Notes under the pieces: generated by a model
What the model saw: the letters and a program-made list of their open reading frames with translations, nothing else
Database searches by the model: none
What the model was told of the DNA's origin: nothing
Origin: WLMZ01 sp031367435
Lineage (GTDB): Bacteria > Actinomycetota > Acidimicrobiia > Acidimicrobiales > Ilumatobacteraceae
Length of the DNA stretch: 14,496 bases
Reading direction: 5' to 3'
NCBI GenBank assembly: GCA_031367435.1
Contig: JANLPV010000114.1
Span: 1-14,496 of the forward strand
Shown: positions 13,204 through 14,496 of the stretch, in pieces
How the letters are laid out: each line of letters begins with the position of its first letter
How positions within the stretch are numbered: the first letter of the stretch is position 1
Program-made: the position numbers and the translations under genes

Positions 13204-14118
13204 TCAGGGCTCATAACCCTGCATCATCTTGCGCCCGATAGCTCGACCCGCGGGTGCTTCACGAACGGGTTGGTTCATGATCTCATCCCAATGCGCGGCG
13301 ACGGCTTCAGGAGTCATCGGCCGCTCCTGCACACCTTCTGCAGCGGCGAGTACCACTCGCGCAATCAGTCCACCACCCACGTTGAACAATTCACCGGTGG
13401 TCGTACACGACCCGTGCGCGAGATAAGCGACAAGGCCGCTGATCTGTTCGGGCGAGAGCCATTCGGCCAGCGCAGGGGTCCACTTCATCGGGCCGAAATC
13501 GCTGCCGCGCACACTTGCCTGCGGCGCCACAACGTTGACGTTGATGCCAAGCGCTCGACCCTCGACTGCCAGCGCGCGTGAGAGACCAACCACGCCGAGC
13601 TTCACACCGCCATACATCGTCATGTTCGGGAACCCGATGAGGCCGGCACCGCTCGACACATTCACGATGCGCCCGTAGTTCTGCGCGGCAAGATGCGGCC
13701 ACGCAGCGCGGGTGACGTTCATCGTGCCCAACATGTGCGTGTCGGTCATCGCACGGCAGAACTCATCGGACAATTCGGGCACCGGCGCCTGCCGCACGAC
13801 ACCAGCATTGTTGATCACGATGTCGATACGTCCATATGCGTCGAGTGCTGTCTGCACCATGCACGCGGCCGAGTCGGTGATGGAGTGTGCGTCGACCACG
13901 GCGTCGCCACCAGCGGCAATGATGTCGGCAACGACATCATTGGCTGGATTGGTGGCTGGTGCCTCGGCCACACCATCGGTGTCGCTGATGCCAACGCCGA
14001 TGTCGTTGACGACCACCTTGGCACCGCGAGAGGCAAGCAGCAGCGCGTAGGCCCGGCCAAGATTGCGTCCGGCGCCCGTAATCACGGCAACCTGACCATC
14101 GAAACGAAGTTCATTCAT
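13204..14118 (-). CDS. Short-chain dehydrogenase/reductase with C-terminal extension
   Basis: A 304-residue NAD(P)-dependent oxidoreductase: cofactor motif TGAGRNLGRAYA (14-25), ND at 38-39 suggesting NAD preference, NNAG (103-106), catalytic serine in VNVSSGAG (152-159) and Y169/K173 in YGGVK. After the core come about 50 extra residues (LIARVVLAAAEGVQ, then RPMTPEAVAAHWDEIM), as in SDRs related to the dehydrogenase domain of peroxisomal-type multifunctional enzymes. That points to 3-hydroxyacyl-CoA or steroid-type substrates, an inference only. The ATG at 14118 (MNELRFDGQV) fits the family; the frame is open to 14202, but that part overlaps the divergent promoter. There is no ribosome binding site. 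Confidence 0.88.
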   Translation of the reverse strand: MNELRFDGQVAVITGAGRNLGRAYALLLASRGAKVVVNDIGVGISDTDGVAEAPATNPANDVVADIIAAGGDAVVDAHSITDSAACMVQTALDAYGRIDIVINNAGVVRQAPVPELSDEFCRAMTDTHMLGTMNVTRAAWPHLAAQNYGRIVNVSSGAGLIGFPNMTMYGGVKLGVVGLSRALAVEGRALGINVNVVAPQASVRGSDFGPMKWTPALAEWLSPEQISGLVAYLAHGSCTTTGELFNVGGGLIARVVLAAAEGVQERPMTPEAVAAHWDEIMNQPVREAPAGRAIGRKMMQGYEP

Positions 14119-14144
14119 CGACACAGCGTGCCACGTCACCTCGG

Positions 14145-14165
14145 TATCTGACGAGACGTCAGATA
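14145..14165. promoter_or_regulatory. 21-bp inverted repeat in the divergent promoter, probable regulator operator
   Basis: TATCTGACG and CGTCAGATA are perfect 9-bp arms around AGA. It lies between the starts of the dehydrogenase (14118, minus) and the acyl-CoA synthetase (14183, plus). CTGACG (14148-14153) could also be the -35 of the synthetase promoter, with TCAACT (14171-14176) as -10 at 17 bases and 6 bases to the ATG. Size and symmetry fit a TetR-family operator; no regulator gene is in the window. Confidence 0.65.
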
Positions 14166-14182
14166 TGTGCTCAACTAGTCCG

Positions 14183-14496
14183 ATGGCGGCAACGACGTTC
14201 AACTTGGCTGATCTCTTCGAACAAGCGGTCGACGCGTGGCCGGACCGCGATTACATCGTCGCTGGCACCGTACGACTGACCTATTCCGAGCTCGACGCGC
14301 GTGCGAATCGGTTGGCGCATCACCTCGCCGCGCACGGCGTCGGGCCCGGCGATCACGTCGGCATCTACGCGCTCAACTGCGCGGAGTGGGTCGAGACCCT
14401 GTGGGCGGTGTTCAAGCTGCGCGCCGTGTGGGTGAACATCAACTATCGCTACGTCGAGGACGAACTCGCGTACATCTTCGACAACGCCGATCTCAA
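14183..14496 (+). CDS. Acyl-CoA synthetase (AMP-forming), N-terminal part, cut by window edge
   Basis: Reads MAATTFNLADLFEQAVDAWP and runs open to the right edge (104 full codons). LTYSELDARANRLAHHL, then GVGPGDHVGIYALNCAEWVETLWAVFKLRAVWVNINYRYVEDELAYIFDNADL, is the standard N-terminal portion of AMP-binding fatty acyl-CoA ligases (FadD type). The AMP-binding P-loop and catalytic parts lie beyond the window. It would activate a carboxylic acid to its CoA ester. It is divergent from the dehydrogenase across the inverted repeat at 14145, suggesting joint control of an acyl-CoA pathway. The ATG has no ribosome binding site and may be leaderless. Confidence 0.88.
   Translation, partial: MAATTFNLADLFEQAVDAWPDRDYIVAGTVRLTYSELDARANRLAHHLAAHGVGPGDHVGIYALNCAEWVETLWAVFKLRAVWVNINYRYVEDELAYIFDNADL

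Noticed and set aside
1..14496. tRNA or rRNA genes
   Set aside because: No cloverleaf-like or rRNA-like stretch was noticed in the gaps, which are short; no program was run.

Overview
The window looks like the chromosome of a high-GC actinobacterium. The SUF system (SufC, SufS and a zinc-type SufU), the phylogenetic flavour of the lipid enzymes, GTG/TTG starts and several leaderless-looking promoters fit Actinomycetota. An Acidimicrobiia (Ilumatobacter-like) host is my best guess from sequence style only; no database was searched.

Layout. (1) 1-331: the 5' end of an IS110-family transposase on the minus strand, cut by the window edge, preceded by about 170 bases of non-coding element DNA with hairpins and internal repeats. 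This is a candidate bridge RNA. (2) 382-4642, plus strand: a tightly coupled nucleotide-sugar operon of UDP-glucose dehydrogenase, UDP-glucuronate decarboxylase (UDP-xylose synthase), a GalE-type 4-epimerase and a GT2 glycosyltransferase. The chain UDP-Glc to UDP-GlcA to UDP-Xyl, with an epimerase that could give UDP-Gal or UDP-Ara, ends in a transferase that would place the sugar on a surface glycan. (3) 4627-5498, minus strand: a Phd/YefM-type antitoxin plus VapC (PIN) toxin, with an in-frame 12-bp tandem repeat at the antitoxin start. (4) 5506-7010, minus strand: an alpha/beta-hydrolase-fold protein without the usual nucleophile serine, a 74-residue protein and a single-pass membrane protein, both of unknown function. 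(5) 7071-8195, minus strand: an acyl-CoA dehydrogenase, followed by a strong hairpin terminator that overlaps the start of the next gene. (6) 8233-8977, plus strand: a second Phd-type antitoxin and VapC toxin behind a perfect 16-bp palindrome. (7) 8998-10592, plus strand: a metallo-beta-lactamase-fold hydrolase and a membrane fatty acid desaturase. (8) 10650-13137, plus strand: sufC-sufS-sufU for Fe-S cluster assembly, without sufB/sufD next to it. (9) 13204 to the end: a short-chain dehydrogenase (minus) and the start of an acyl-CoA synthetase (plus), divergent around a 21-bp inverted repeat that looks like a regulator operator.

The genes are dense; no gene-free stretch exceeds 300 bases. 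The longest, 160-430 (271 bases), holds the IS110 non-coding end and the promoter region of the sugar operon. The most interesting items are the IS110 non-coding end, the two toxin-antitoxin loci with the same TGTACA operator and promoter layout, the antitoxin repeat, the terminator/start-codon overlap, and two enzymes (hydrolase and acyl-CoA dehydrogenase) that seem to lack their canonical catalytic residue.
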